Assembly: GCA_900155495.1 (NCBI GenBank)
Contig: FTLJ01000165.1
Coordinates: forward strand, 1-64,000
DNA: 64,000 nt
Direction: 5' to 3'
DNA from: Porogramme epimiltina
Lineage: Eukaryota; Basidiomycota; Agaricomycetes; Polyporales; Polyporaceae
Shown here: piece by piece, positions 12,402-24,547 of the stretch
How positions within the stretch are numbered: the stretch's first letter is position 1
How the letters are laid out: the number at the start of each line of letters is the position of its first letter
The notes under the pieces: model-generated
The model's database searches: none
The model's input: only the letters and a program-made list of their open reading frames with translations
Told to the model about the DNA's origin: nothing
Program-made: the position numbers and the translations under genes

Positions 12402-12811
12402 AGATTTGAGCAGCTCTTTCCGTACATCAGGATACCCTTTGCTTCGTGGTTGACTTCAATTCTGCCGTCGATAATACTATTGATTAAGCCTCCATCATCC
12501 ATGGCGCTTAGAGGTTAGAAAAGCCCCCAAGGAGTTTGTACATGCAGAATCGTGAGGCTCGTCTGCCTTTGTCTGATATTTCTCGGCGTTGCCTTGCACA
12601 ATCTTCAAGTTAAACAGGTTATAGAGGGTCTCGCTGGTGGCCTCTGGTGGCTCGCAGAGCGCGTGGTCTGCCGCCGGTGGCGTTTTGCGTGGAGAGTTCA
12701 CACGCCACAGTATCAACACATGCACACGCCGGGTCAACATGCCGATCGTTCGAATCCGTTGCGCCGACACTCTAACACTGCTCGTAACCTGTTGACCGCG
12801 TTCTTCACTCC

Positions 12812-14046
12812 ATGGGCATTGATGAACTGGAGCCTGAGGCCCGTAGCCTCCCGAATACGGAGTCTCCTAAAACCTTCTCCCTTCCCATTCTCCAAGATGG
12901 CGCCTCGGTTTCGATTGATGCCGTAGAACTTGCCGGAGTCAGTCAGGCGCCGATAGAGCTGGAACGACATGCGGTTCCAGAAAGCTCACACCCAGTAGGT
13001 AGAACGTTACTCTGTACCGTACGACTTCCTCTAATGAGGCATCCTCATAGTGGAACGACATTGATTGGCCCATACCCTCAGTCTCCCTTCTCTACGTTGG
13101 ACATCGGCTCTACAGACACTACAAACCGCGCCGACTCCCGCCACTGACTCCGTTCAAGCTCCCTTCAATCTATGTCGCGCTCGGGATCTTCGCTTGGAGT
13201 CTGAATTACGGAGCCACATCTGCCACAGATATATGCGTTCCTGGCCCGAACAGGGACCTGCTCTCCATCGAGATGTCCCGTCTCAAATTCAGATCGTGGA
13301 TCGAGGACGGTGGGTATGATAAGACCCTACCTCCAAAGGAACTCGATAAGTTTCGAAGCAACAAAGAATCCATGGAAATAGCAAATACTCTGTGGAATTG
13401 TAAGCATTCCACAACCCAGAGATCTCCTCATATATAGTCATTCATACTCCTTTCAGGTTCTTATCCTCGGTCGGGGATCCTTGCTAAAATGGCCTGGTAC
13501 AGCGATCACATGTGGTTTTATCGGCCCTATTGGAATGTCTTCTGCGTGTCAATGATCGCTACGGTATCTAAGCGACACGACGGCGATGTCTTAATGGGAA
13601 TAAAACCCACGGACTGGAGTACGATAACCACTATGCTCATTAATACCAGCTCGGAAAGAGTAAGCCATTCGTCACCCTTCCTCTCTGTCTAGGACCTCCG
13701 CTGATAGATGAACAATGCACATTTCTCCGCAATTGCGTTCGATGCTCCTATATCACAGGAAGAGAAGGGTACCCTCATCACAAGATGGGCAACTGCGCTG
13801 TCTGTGCCGTTTGCGATGCTCGCCCGCGCATCGCGCCGCCCGCAATTAGCCCTTTTCTTCAACGGCTTACAGCGCCTTGTCTTCACTGCATGGGTTTACA
13901 TAGACGGGATGCGTGCTTACCGGTACTGGAGCCTTATGAAGAAGATCGAGGAACCTCACAAGGCGGCAAAGGCGTTAGAGGTGATTCTCGGTAGCAATGA
14001 CGATGCGATAGCTAGAGTGTATTCTGCATTGGCCCCTGGGACGTAA
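12812..14046 (+). CDS. Unnamed fungal family protein, tandem copy B
   Basis: Four exons (12812-12994, 13051-13399, 13457-13659, 13759-14046) give 340 residues with intron phases 0, 1, 0. The N-terminal 61 residues are acidic and Pro/Ser-rich. Exon 2 begins WNDIDWPIP and carries a hydrophobic stretch leading to HRLYRHYKPRR, then LPSIYVALGIF. Exon 3 holds SYPRSGILAKMAW and DHMW; exon 4 holds LARASRRPQ and NGLQRLVFTAWVY. It closely resembles copy C over the whole length. The ATG at 12812 has the context CTCCATGG and matches the start of C. Function unknown. A membrane association through the exon 2 hydrophobic stretch is only an inference. Confidence 0.8.
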
Positions 14047-14461
14047 TGGCATCTATAAGGGATTATAGCATGCATTTGAACCCCCTTCTCGTCTCCGGTC
14101 TTCTTTGTAGTTTGGCTATTTTGGCGAGTGCTCCCGGACTTCATCAAGCGAGCCATTCCAGAAGTGCCCCCGGAGTGAGTACGTAGAGAATTGTGGCGCC
14201 CATCTGCCCTGCTATCATAGCTCTCAGCGCTGCAGCCTGCTATGCGTACACAGGTTATAGACGTCCTCGCCAGGGGCTAGTAAGAGGCCAGGAAGAGCGC
14301 GTGGGCCGCCGCCGGTGGCATTTCTACTGGAGAGTTCACACGCCACAGCATCAACACATGCACACGCCGGGCCAACATGTTGATGGTCGTTCCGGGCTGC
14401 ATGGCGCGTCTTACCGACACTCCAACACAACTCGTAGCCTGTTGACGACGTTCTTGACTCC

Positions 14462-15704
14462 ATGGGCACCAACGAGCCGGAGCCCGACGCCGGTAGCCTT
14501 CGGAATACGGACTCTCCTGAGTCCTTCTCTCTTCCCGATCTACAAGATGATGTATCGGTTCCGATTGATGGCGTAGGACCTGGAGTTGGTCAGGCGCCGA
14601 TAGAACTGAATCCACATACGGTTCCGGGTAGCTCACACCCAGTAAGCAGCACGTAAACCTCTAAAGAACGACCTCTGATGAAGCACCCTCATAGTGGTCC
14701 GACATTGATTGGCCCATACCCACCGTCTCCATTCTCTACGTTGTACATCGGCTCTACAGACGCTACAATCCACGCCGACTCCCGCCACTCACCCCGTTCA
14801 AGCTCCCTTCAATCTATGTCGCGCTCGGGATCTTCACTTGGAGCCAGAACTACGGAGCCAAAGTTGACGCAGATATATGTGTGCCTGGCCCGAACAGGGA
14901 TCTGCTCTCCCTCGAGATATCTCGTCGCAAGTTCAAATCGTGGAGCCAGACCAACGGGTATCATGAACGCCTACCACAAACAATATTAGATAAGCTTCGT
15001 GACAAAGTTACCATGGGATTGTCCGATGCGCTATGGTGTTGTAAGCTATTCACAGCTTAGAGACTTCTCTGTTAGGGCTCACTTAGACTCCTTTCAGGCA
15101 CCTATCCTCAATCGGGGGTCCTTGCTAGAATAGCCTGGCATAGTGATCATATATGGTCGCCCCGGCCCTATTGGGACTTCGTCTCCGTGTTGATGCTCGT
15201 CACGGGATTGAGGACACGCAACGGAATCACACGCAACGGACTCATGATGGGAGTAAATCCCTCAGACTGGAATGTGATGACCACTATGCTCGCCAGTACC
15301 AGCTCAGATAAAGTAAGCCATTCGTCAGACATTCTCTTCACTTTGGCCATCCCCTGATTTGTGAACAATATGCGATTTCCGTGATTGCATTTGGCGTTTC
15401 TATATCACAGGAGAAGGGGTGTACCCTCATCACGCGATGGGTAGCAGGGCTCTCCGTGCCACTTGCGATGCTTGCCCGTGCATCTCGCCGCCCGCAATTT
15501 GCCCTTTTCCTGAATGGCTTGCAACGCCTTGTGTTTACTGCGTGGGTCTACCTAGAAGGGACACGTTCTTACCGGTACTGGAGCATTCTAAAGCGATTCG
15601 AGGAACCTGACAAGGTGGCGAAGGCGTTAGAGAAGTTCAGTGGTAGTAACGACGACGTAATAAATAAGGTGTATGCTATAGCGGCCCGGGCCCGGAGGAT
15701 GTAG
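14462..15704 (+). CDS. Unnamed fungal family protein, tandem copy C
   Basis: Four exons (14462-14641, 14695-15040, 15098-15312, 15411-15704) give 344 residues; all phases close. The protein parallels copy B residue for residue in most of exons 2 to 4: WSDIDWPIP, hydrophobic stretch, HRLYRRYNPRR, VPGPNRDLLSLE, PQSGVLARIAW, ARASRRPQF and NGLQRLVFTAWVY. Differences are spread evenly and no frame is broken, so both copies look maintained rather than decaying. Exon 3 is 12 nt longer than in B, an in-frame length change in the loop after the DHIW motif. No known domain; function not assigned. Confidence 0.8.
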
Positions 15705-16193
15705 TAGTATCTGTAACCAACGCTCGGTTCAACTTGCATCGTTAGCTTTGTTTTCAGTTTATCAATGTGCGAGAGCGCATCCAGATCTGCCAAACGAGTC
15801 CAAACTTAAGACAGTTGTTTCTCCTCGTCCGGTAATCCCTTTCAAAGTATAATTCCTGTGGGAAGGTGGGGTGCGGGGCAAGAGCATCGGGGTCGGGAAC
15901 AAGACCCTTCTCATATTATCGACCGGACCTGTATGAAAGCTCACACACATTGTTCTCAATGTTTATCTCACTGTGGATGCCTACTGACGATATGCCAGCA
16001 CGACCCTAGCTTCAGGAACAGGGACTCTCACGCTCCAGCTAGTAGCATAGCGCCACGCAAATGCGCCGAATGATATTAGACATGCCTAACAAAACGTCAT
16101 AATATCCAGCGACCAGACACCGGATGGTATACATGTCCGGGGCAGACAAGAAAGATTGTGGGTAGATGCCCAGAACGCCACTGACGCGGCGCT
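15705..16193. other. Intergenic, convergent 3' flanks
   Basis: About 490 bp between copy C (plus strand) and the secreted protein gene (minus strand), so it should contain both 3' untranslated regions. I see no gene, repeat or RNA in it. Confidence 0.5.
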
Positions 16194-16966
16194 TTACCCA
16201 GAGGAGTTCTGGACCTGGACGTACCACCGCTGGTCGGCGGCAACGCAGAGCCCGCCATGGGCGCCGTTCGCGGCATCGCAGTCGCTCGAGAGCCAGGTGA
16301 CGAGGGAGGACTGCATGGTCCGGGCGCGCTCAATCAGCGTTGTGTCATATGAGAGTTCAGTCATGTGATGGCGCTCACCCAGTCGGTGCGGCAGTACTCG
16401 AGGGTGTCGGTCGTGTCCTGGTTGAGGAAGTAGGTGAGGCAGGAGCGGAACTGCATCGTCACCATGTCCGTCGCGGTCTATGTAGCGTCAAAAGTAAGCG
16501 TCTTTAGCACGGGGAGAGGTAAGTAAAGAACACACCCCCGCGGCGGTGGCGTTGAAGAGCGCGCCGGTGTTCTGGCTGTCGTAGAGGATAGCATCCGCAA
16601 TGACGGTACAGTCGGCCTGGTTCGGGCCGCCGCTCGCCCCCGAGAAGCAGAAGGTGTTGCCTATGAAGGTCATGCGGCTCGTGAGTGACACATTCATGGA
16701 CGTCATCGTATGGAGCAGCACTGACAGGGGGCGTCACAGACATTGGAGACCGAGCTCTGGCGGGCGGAGATGACCTTGCCCTGAGTGCTGACGTGCGGGG
16801 CGTCGGCGCAGTGCGAGAACTGGACCTTGACGTTGGCGTCCTGGCCGATGAACGTCTCGTGCGCGACCGTCGCGTCGTTGCAGGTGAAGGGGCCTGCGGA
16901 GCCGACGAGCGCGGCGGACGCGCTGGCGACGGCGGCGAGGACGGGGACGAGTGCGAAGACGTGCAT
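16194..16966 (-). CDS. Small secreted cysteine-rich protein
   Basis: Four exons on the minus strand (16966-16722, 16677-16536, 16477-16379, 16310-16194) give 200 residues. The N-terminus MHVFALVPVLAAVASASA is a clear signal peptide with an Ala-x-Ala cleavage site. The mature part has about ten Cys (for example CND, HCAD, VCDAPC, FCFSG, ADCTV, SCLTY, EYCRTD, SDCDAA, GLCVAA), suggesting several disulfides, and two N-glycosylation sequons (NAT, NSS). I know no named domain for it. The first intron is the weak point: it is only 44 nt with donor GTGCTG and acceptor GAG, chosen because it alone keeps the frame. A TATA box lies at 17089-17097. It could be an extracellular effector-like or wall protein; that is inference. 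Confidence 0.7.
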
Positions 16967-17088
16967 CGTAGCTTAGGAGCGGGTGAGATGCGTGAAGACG
17001 GAAGTGGCTGAGGAGAAGAGAGAGGCGAATTAGCACCTAGCACAAATGTACGAAGGATGCTGGAGAGTGGACGGCGCAGACGGCGCAC

Positions 17089-17097
17089 CTTTTATAC
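17089..17097 (-). promoter_or_regulatory. TATA box of the secreted protein gene
   Basis: TATAAAAGG on the minus strand, 122 bp upstream of the start codon at 16966. It is a consensus TATA element and would place the transcript start near 17060. Confidence 0.65.
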
Positions 17098-18647
17098 ATC
17101 TCAAGGCGCTGGTGTCTACACCAGACCCGCAAGGATGTTGCCGGTTTGGGTGACCACGAGCCCAGATTGAGCAGGGAACCTTCACAGTTCCATCATTGCT
17201 CAGATCCTGTCATTAGAGCACTCGGCGACGGGGCGGCAGAGACCGTCCGTCCGTGAGCGGTGTGCTATGTTTGCCGTCGGGCTCGACCTCCAGAGCACCT
17301 CGGCCCGGCGCGATGGTACCTTTGGTAGGTTGTGGAAGCGCAACTTGGTCCCGGATGCTGTGCACGGGCAGGAGTTTGAATGCGTAGGCACTGCATTCTC
17401 TCAAGCGGGAACGAGTGGCCGTGAGTCCGACGGGTCCGATGACCGTTCCGCGCGCTCTACATCAGTATCCAAGGCACCTTGAGACGTCGGAACGTAAACA
17501 ACGTGCGTCATTGGACGCATAACCAGCGTCCAGTTGATATGAGCGGCCGTAGAATGTCGAACCCGATCATTGCTGCGCGTTGAGGCGGGCTCGGATGGGC
17601 GTTTTGAGAGATCTTAAAGAGTCTTTTAAACACACGGAGTGAAAGAAGCTCAAGAAACAGCAAGTACCTCTATGATATTCGAAGTAATTAGCCTCTATGT
17701 GCTAAGATGTTTGGACTGCTGAGTGATTGTGTGTTGACGATGGCGGTTATGTGGTACGGTTATGTAGGTTTGCACGATGTGGGTGGATCTATTGACGCGC
17801 GAAGACCTGATAATACGGCAGAAAAGATCATTGCTATCAAACGGTTGCAGCAATGTTGACGGCACGAAGCCCAATTCGGGAGGGGTGGTCGAGAAAGGCA
17901 CAAGCTCCTGCAAACGAGGCTTGATATACGAGGGCTCAGGTTGGCTTCCCTAGAAGAGCCAGTCGGACGCGTAGAGCACGTGCGTGGTATAAATACTACA
18001 AAGATAGATTTCTGACAAGGATCAGCAAATTGGAGGTAGAACGACGGATGGCCGAGGGGAGAAGCTTACGCGTAATGGACTATTGACATATATCAACAGA
18101 TTTCGGCCAGCCTCGGGCTTGAGAGGGTCATAGACGGGCATGTGTGCCCGTATATTGTGGTACGTGCACGGTGCTGTCTTCATCTACGCCGGTCCTGACC
18201 TCAGAGAGGACCAACGGATTGTACACCATTAGTACCTTGATCAAACGAGGCCGCTTTGTTCAAGGGCTCCGTCCGGGAACCAGGGGGTTCCTGCTCGGTG
18301 CTGGCTTTCCTCTACAGAATCAAAGTAGTTCGCATTGTCTAGAATAAGCGAGAGAAGATTAGGTCATAAAGCCGGAAAGCTTTTGTTTGTGGTCGTTGAG
18401 TCGAGCATCGCCGGCTTACACGTCAATCCGAGAACAAAAGCAATATTCGGAAGCGCCCATGTGCGCAAATTTCAATTGCCTCTCAGCATGTCGGAGAATA
18501 AAAATCTATAATGATCACGGATAATCGGAGACTAAAGCGAATGATGGGGCTGTGGCGAGGTGCGCGAGGACAATAGCCCGACGACGAGAGCGCGTCCACG
18601 CCGTGGCCCGTGGCTTTGTGGCCTTGCCTCCCTTTTGTGCTCCGGCG
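17098..18647. other. Intergenic between divergent secreted-protein genes
   Basis: About 1.55 kb between the Cys-rich protein gene (minus) and the LPMO gene (plus). Both promoters must lie here. Frames are short, and I recognise no gene, RNA or repeat. Confidence 0.5.
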
Positions 18648-18654
18648 TATAAAT
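18648..18654 (+). promoter_or_regulatory. TATA box of the AA9 LPMO gene
   Basis: TATAAAT, 131 bp upstream of the LPMO start codon. The region between is C/T-rich, as usual for strongly expressed fungal genes. Confidence 0.65.
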
Positions 18655-18784
18655 CTCGTGTCCGTCCGGGCAGTGGGCCTCGTGTTCTCCATCCCACTTC
18701 CGGATCGTTGTACGAGCTGCGCTCCCGGTCCCCTCCACGATCTTTCTCTTCTCTCGTGTCACGACCCCAACCTTCCCTTCCACC

Positions 18785-20035
18785 ATGAGGCACTTCTCCA
18801 CGCTTGCCGCACTCGCTGCAGTACTTCCACTTGTTGCCGGACACGGCTTCGTCAGCAGTGTCGTAATTGACGGGACGAAGTACTCCGGCAACGTGCCCAA
18901 CAACTACCAGGGTGAGTCCGCACACAACGCGTGTTCGAGGGCTACCGGCTGAACTTCCCCGCAGGACCCAGTCCCATCCGCCTCATCTCAGATATATCTC
19001 CTGTCAAGGGCGCGTCCAATAACGATCTCTTCTGCGGTCTCAGTGCGAAGCCTGCCGAGCTGGTCGTTCCTGCCAACTCTGGGAGCACAGTGTCGTTCCA
19101 GTGGTCTGGTGGTGCTGGTCAGAAGGTGTGTTTCTTCTCTGTCGTGGTATGTGGTACACCTTTTTCTAACCTTAGAATTCAGTGGCCGCACAACACTGGC
19201 CCTCTCATGACATACATGGCTTCCTGCGGAGATACGACGTGCGATAAGTTCGACTCGCTTGATGCGCAATGGTTCAAGATTGATGAGGCGGGCAAGAAGT
19301 CGGATGGGACTACGTGGATCCAGCAGGATATCAGTGAGTACCTTCTTTCTCGCTAGTGGACTTTATTCGGCGGGTGGCGTTGTGACGCATGTCGTGAGCG
19401 ATCGGCAGACGTGTGGCCACAATGCTGTGTCTTCCCTGTGTTTCTTCACTTCTCTGACGCTCCGCGAACTCTTTCTAGTGAATGGCGACGCCTTCACGAT
19501 CAAGCTCCCCGAGAACCTTACCCCGGGCGACTACCTCATCCGCCACGAAATCATTGCCCTCCACCTTGCCGTCACCAAGGGCGGCGCCGAGTTCTACCCC
19601 TCCTGCACCCAGGTCCGGGTCGGCGGCTCTGGCTCCGGCCAGCCTAACCAGACCGTCACCTTCCCCGGCGCGTACTCAGACACCGACCCAGGCATCTTCG
19701 ACCCCACCGTCTTCGACTCTGATGACAACTACGTCTTCCCCGGACCCCCGATCTCCAACCTCGCTGGCACCCTCGTCGGTACTACGGACCCCATCACCGG
19801 CAGCGCGTCCTTCCCCTCTGGCTCCGCCACGGCGACCGCAACCGGCGGCGCGAGCACCAAGGGCGCGTCAGCCACCGCGACGGCCGGCAGCACAGGGTCC
19901 ACGGCTGTATCCAGCTCGAGCACCAAGTCGCAGTGCAAGCTCAAGAAGCGTGTCGCGGTGGACGCCGTTATCCGTCCCCGCCACCTGTCGCGCGTCATGG
20001 CACGCTTGCTGCACTCACAGGGGCTTTCGAGCTGA
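18785..20035 (+). CDS. AA9 lytic polysaccharide monooxygenase
   Basis: A secreted copper enzyme that oxidatively cleaves cellulose or related glucans. Four exons (18785-18911, 18965-19125, 19183-19333, 19479-20035) give 331 residues. Residues 1-19 are a signal peptide; cleavage exposes His20 as the N-terminal copper ligand (HGFVSSV). The second brace His is His99 in WPHNTGP. The second-sphere set is HEIIALH (His175), Glu184 and Tyr186 in GAEFYPSC; position 184 is Gln in most AA9 enzymes, so this is a substitution next to the axial Tyr. A Ser/Thr/Ala/Gly-rich tail follows from about residue 255 and ends with a short basic stretch (CKLKKR) and no CBM1. The ATG sits in a good context (ACCATGA). 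Confidence 0.95.
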
Positions 20036-21779
20036 GCGCCGTCATCGTCTCTATTTATTCGCGTTGGGTTATAATACCATTATCCTCACGATGCTATGAG
20101 TTATATCCCCTAGATTACGCACCACACACGCACACGCACGACGGGCGGGTCCCATGCTTATGATGATGCACTCGCACGTAGATGTATTTACTATCATCAC
20201 CACAATCCTTTGTAGCTCATAGCTGTCGTCTGTAATCTTATTCGGTTATTAGGAGTGTCCTTCAACTTTTCGCGTGTGCTGAGTGTGAAGCGCCCCGTAC
20301 TCAACGGGGGAGGGTAGTGACAGGGGCCTCCTAATGACGTCACGCCTCTTTCCTGGTGAGCCCCTAGTCTAATGCGAGCATTCCACTCAGTATGCTGACT
20401 GCAACTACTTGGTACTACTTAGGTAGAAGCTCAGTAATGGATGTTGCATCGCAACCGGCATCTTTACTAGCCTAGTACCCCCGGACAACAAGCGACCAAT
20501 CCGGGTCGCCTTCTTCATGCCAGTAGCACTGAGGGGTAACCCTACGACATAGCCTTGGAAACTAGGGGCCCCCTCCCTGCGCCTCCGACAAATCTCCATA
20601 TGGTGGCAAGGAGGGTTCGCCAGTTCAACGCCCCACTATGGCATGCGACACGCCACAGTCAGCCACAAGCTATCATGGTGAATACGTGGTAGTTGCAACT
20701 TCGACGACCTGTCAACACTCTCGCCGAGTCGACGGACCCTTGATGAAGGCCCGAAACTGGACCTCATTCCGATTCCTGGTTGTAAGCACCTTGGAGATGT
20801 TGACGGGACCGCTCGGACCCGAAATCGACTGCTCGGCCCGCCGTATGTACAACGGACAGCCAGCTGGTCAGTCGCAAGGATGCGCGGCGCGCCTATGGCC
20901 CCTCCGGCACCGTGCTGCTTCGCAGAATGCTCCTCAGAAGAACGTCCTCCCCTTTAATTTGGGTGCTTACGGAGCTCCTGAAATGTCGTCAATTCCATTT
21001 ACCTCCGAGCTAGCGACCCATGGCGGCGAGCACTGCCTTGCTGCTGAATTCACCGATAGCTGACCGGACACCGATGAGGCCCCTGTCTTTTGGTGGGACA
21101 GATGTTGCGCACTACATTCCGCCCACGCAGAAGCATTAGAGACAATTGTAGGCAATCTAAGCGTGACCCCGACCATACAAGAGTAAGTCCACCGCCGAAA
21201 GCCATTTGAGGGCGCTTAATGATAGCCGAAGAGCCTAATTGGGAATGCACTGACGTCAGCGTTTGAAAACCGGCGTTGAGTGTTTTTCTGTCTTGACGAG
21301 CTCGTTCCTGCCTTTCAGTTGCCAGTCCCCGAGAGGCCGCTGAAGCACAAGGTCGCTGTCTCGGAAATTTAAGGACGTGGAAGAGCCGTTTACTAGCAAA
21401 CACGGTAGTCAACTTCAGCGCCCGATCGTGGCTGCCAACGACTATAGTAAACTTCCAAGTGCCTTTGTAAGTTCTTTTGCCCTATCTCTAATGCATTCTT
21501 GTATGCTATGCACCGATTTGCTCAATGTAATGGCCAGATACCCACATAAAGCGAGGACTATGGGTACCACTCGCCCATATCCAGCCCGACGAAGGTCCTT
21601 ACGTGCCACGGAGACCGGAGTGAGGCTAGCGATCGGGAATAGGGGATGGGCTGACGCGCCTGACCCCTCACCGACACCGTCAGGGTTACGCACATGTCTC
21701 CTCTGGAGCATATATGCGACCACAATGGCTACTTATACCACACCCGGACGCTCCGTCCCCCAACCCCGAACTACTCAGC
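20036..21779. other. Intergenic, no supported gene
   Basis: About 1.7 kb. Open frames of up to about 140 codons (20.64-21.06 kb plus, 21.05-21.41 kb minus, 21.38-21.82 kb plus) show no domain and no convincing splice structure. The last part should contain the promoter of the Zn2Cys6 gene. Confidence 0.5.
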
Positions 21780-23561
21780 ATGTCTATCGGCCAGACTGTC
21801 GACAGCTACTCGATCCCTAGCCCTCTGGCTTACTCTCCACCATCATGCGACGAAGCCGCTCCACCCAAGGCGCCCCCATACGCGCATCTCATCTCGCCTA
21901 CCTTCGATTTCATGAACCTGTGCATCACGGACTCGCCTTTGCACGCACCCGAGGACACGCTCTTCCCCCCTACGGCTGGCTTACCCGACCTCCCGGAGCC
22001 TCTCATGCCGGCATTCCCTCACCCTCAGGCACAACTTGAAATGTCACCCTTCTGTGCTCCGAACGTGTACAGCGCCGAAGCACAGCGCAGCGCCGCCTTC
22101 CTCCACACCCTCCAGGCAGTCATCGACTCGACGCACACTACACAACAACAGAGTGCTGCCTCCTCTCCGTCGGCATCCTTTTCCGGTGCCTCAACGCTGT
22201 CAGGTTCTCTCGATCTCGTCACGGGCATCTTCCAGCGCTCGAGCCCGCACCGCCGCCTACGAACCGCGCACGCGTGCGACCCGTGCCGGAAGAGGAAGGC
22301 CAAGGTACGTTTTGGTTACGCTTCGCGTGGATCCGTGCCGTTGACATGCCACTATCGCGGCAGTGCTCTGGAGAACGGGAGTGTACCCGGTGCTTGCGCA
22401 AAGGGCTCATCTGTGCGTACTCGGAAGCACGCACACGGGGTCCGAGCAGGGGGCGGGCAGGTGCGTTCAGTGGGCCGAGCAGGTCGACGCCGCCGAGGAA
22501 GACCAAGACAGAGTTTCATACCAGCTCGGACAACGAGGCTGACGACGAGCGTGTGGACGCTATGGACGAAGTCGACGAGCGAGCGCCGGATGCTCACGTC
22601 CCCGCGCCTCCGCCACCAGTATCCCAGTCCAACGCGCCTTCTATGTCATTCGACGGGACGTACGCGTCCAGCACGCCGAGCCCCTTCTTCGCGGAACTCC
22701 ACTCTGCGCCGCCGGCCACTCTGTCGCCCACCGCCACCGTCAACGGGTTTCGTCGGCGAGCCGTAACTCTGGCCGCGCTCCAGACGGAATTCAGACCCGC
22801 TGTCGACGCTCCAGGCCCTTGTTCCGCCCCGCACAACTCACGGGCCCCTCACGGGACCTTCCTCTTCCCTCGACCGCTCTCACTGTCCCTCTCGGCGTCC
22901 AATCCCAATGCCGACCACCCCGCCGCCCTCGTCCCCCAGTTCATCGACCCGTTCGCGACCCGGCCGAGCACGGCGGGAAGCAGCTCGTCCGCGACGTCGT
23001 CGCAAAGCTTCGGTTATAGGTCCGTCCGCCCTGCGCACCACCCGCGCGCGATCCCGTCGCCCACCTGACACGCCGCCCTCTTCCAGCACGCCCACGTACG
23101 ACCTGCCCGCCGTCGCGGACGCGTTCATGTACGCCTCGCCCGACGCCTCGGCGTCCCCGCACCACCCGCACGCGCGCTCACGCAGCTCGTCGGACACCTC
23201 GGGCTCCGCCGCGCGCACGCCCGTCTCGCCCCTCGCGCGCCCGTTCGACGCGTTCGCGGCGGGCACGGGCCTCCCCGCGCTCGACGCGGACCCCGACGCG
23301 GACGTGCGCGCGCTCGTGGACGCGCTCCGGGCCTTCGGCGGGCGCGGGAGCGTGGCGGACCCGATCGGGCAGGCCGCGCCCGCGCCCCCGGCGGACGGGG
23401 CGAAGGAAGCGCAGTGGGACGCGGGCGTGGCGGATATGGCGATGTGGGCGTGCCAGCTGGGCGCGGGCGGGGCGGAGGGCGGGGCGGGGACGGACTTGAT
23501 GGGGGTGGAAGCGATGGGGGTTGAAGCGATGGGATTCGCGGGCGGGGAGCCTTGTTTCTAG
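21780..23561 (+). CDS. Zn2Cys6 (GAL4-type) transcription factor
   Basis: Three exons (21780-22304, 22364-23019, 23087-23561) give 551 residues. The binuclear zinc cluster is at residues 166-192 with perfect spacing C-x2-C-x6-C-x5-C-x2-C-x6-C (CDPCRKRKAKC then CTRC then C). The first intron cuts just before the third Cys. A basic stretch and a Ser/Pro-rich region follow, then an acidic segment (DNEADDERVDAMDEVDE). No fungal-specific middle homology domain is visible, so it resembles small basidiomycete Zn2Cys6 proteins with long disordered tails. The C-terminus is Ala/Gly/Asp-rich with an imperfect repeat GVEAMG. I chose the ATG at 21780 (A at -3) over an in-frame ATG 22 codons upstream at 21714. 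Targets unknown; the LPMO gene 1.7 kb upstream is a neighbour, not a proven target. Confidence 0.85.
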
Positions 23562-24547
23562 AGGGCGCGCTCTCGCTCCGCGGGCGACGGGTCCTCGCGC
23601 GAGCCTCCCTGCACTCGGTGGCCGTGCGGGTGTGCGCCCCTCTCACCTCGGACTCTATTGCGCCCCACAGGGACTCCCATCCCATCCCTCCCCGCCCTCA
23701 TCTATCGCCCCTTCACCGGATGTTCGCCTGTGCCCCATGCATCGTGGCTGGACGTTGCGCCCTTGGACTTCTTTCTTCCTCCTTCTCGGACGGACTTTGG
23801 AATACGGACAGTTCTGCACGATCGGCCCTCGTGGTCCCCATTCAAAAGCTGTATTTATATAGCGTTGTGGCGTCTCTGTATTCCCAGTACCTTTACTGCT
23901 CGCAGTGGTGCACGAGGACGTGCGAGGGGATCGCTGTCAACCGCACAGGTAACCTGACGTACTCGACGCGCGCCTGAGTCTCCGTCTGATGCTGCTTCCC
24001 GCGGCGCCGCGGCCTCTGAAATGTTGTCGCCTCCCTCCTGAGTTTTGGATGCCGGGATGCAGTTGAAAAAGAGCCCCTCTGGTACGCAAGAATGCTTCCG
24101 CGCGCCCCTTCTCTCGCGTTCCATTGGAGTTTGCTCATGGAGGGGATTGTAGTCTTATGTAATGGCGGATGACAGCTCGTCCAAATCAGGACCAACCTCC
24201 TTTTTCACCGTCCACCGTCGCGTAACTCTCGCTCTGAATTGTACGCTCGACAGTTTCTTCCACCGCTCGTCCTATGCGCCTTGGAAAGTGGCTACCCCCT
24301 TTCGGAGGGTCACGCAAACCTAGTTCCCCGGCGATGCGTATCTGCGCGAAGCCCGAGCTCAAGATTACGGCATTGACCTACACGGATGCGGAATGAAGAG
24401 GCGGGTTTAAGATGGCCAGCTTCATCGGGTACGGGAGAACTAGTAGCGTCCTCCTGAGTCTCCTCTCGCCTTTACCAATCAGAAGTGCGTTCTCCGCCTT
24501 CACTTACGGGTTCCTGTGCGAGCGAAGCTCCCAGCACGCTCGGAAGG
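23562..24547. other. Intergenic, no supported gene
   Basis: About 1 kb holding the 3' flank of the Zn2Cys6 gene and upstream DNA of the next gene. Overlapping frames near 23.6-24.0 kb on both strands have no domain. Confidence 0.5.

Larger units (their letters stand above)
12640..15704 (+). repeat. Tandem duplication containing copies B and C
   Basis: Two units about 1.64 kb apart (roughly 12640-14046 and 14290-15704) are similar not only in exons but in the 160-170 bp before each start codon and in some introns. For example, the 15-base block AGTTCACACGCCACA occurs about 117-130 bp before each ATG at this spacing. This indicates duplication of a whole gene with its promoter, more recent than the split from copy A. 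Confidence 0.8.

Noticed and set aside
20638..21063. 141-codon open frame on the plus strand
   Set aside because: No domain, no splice structure, no similarity to neighbours.
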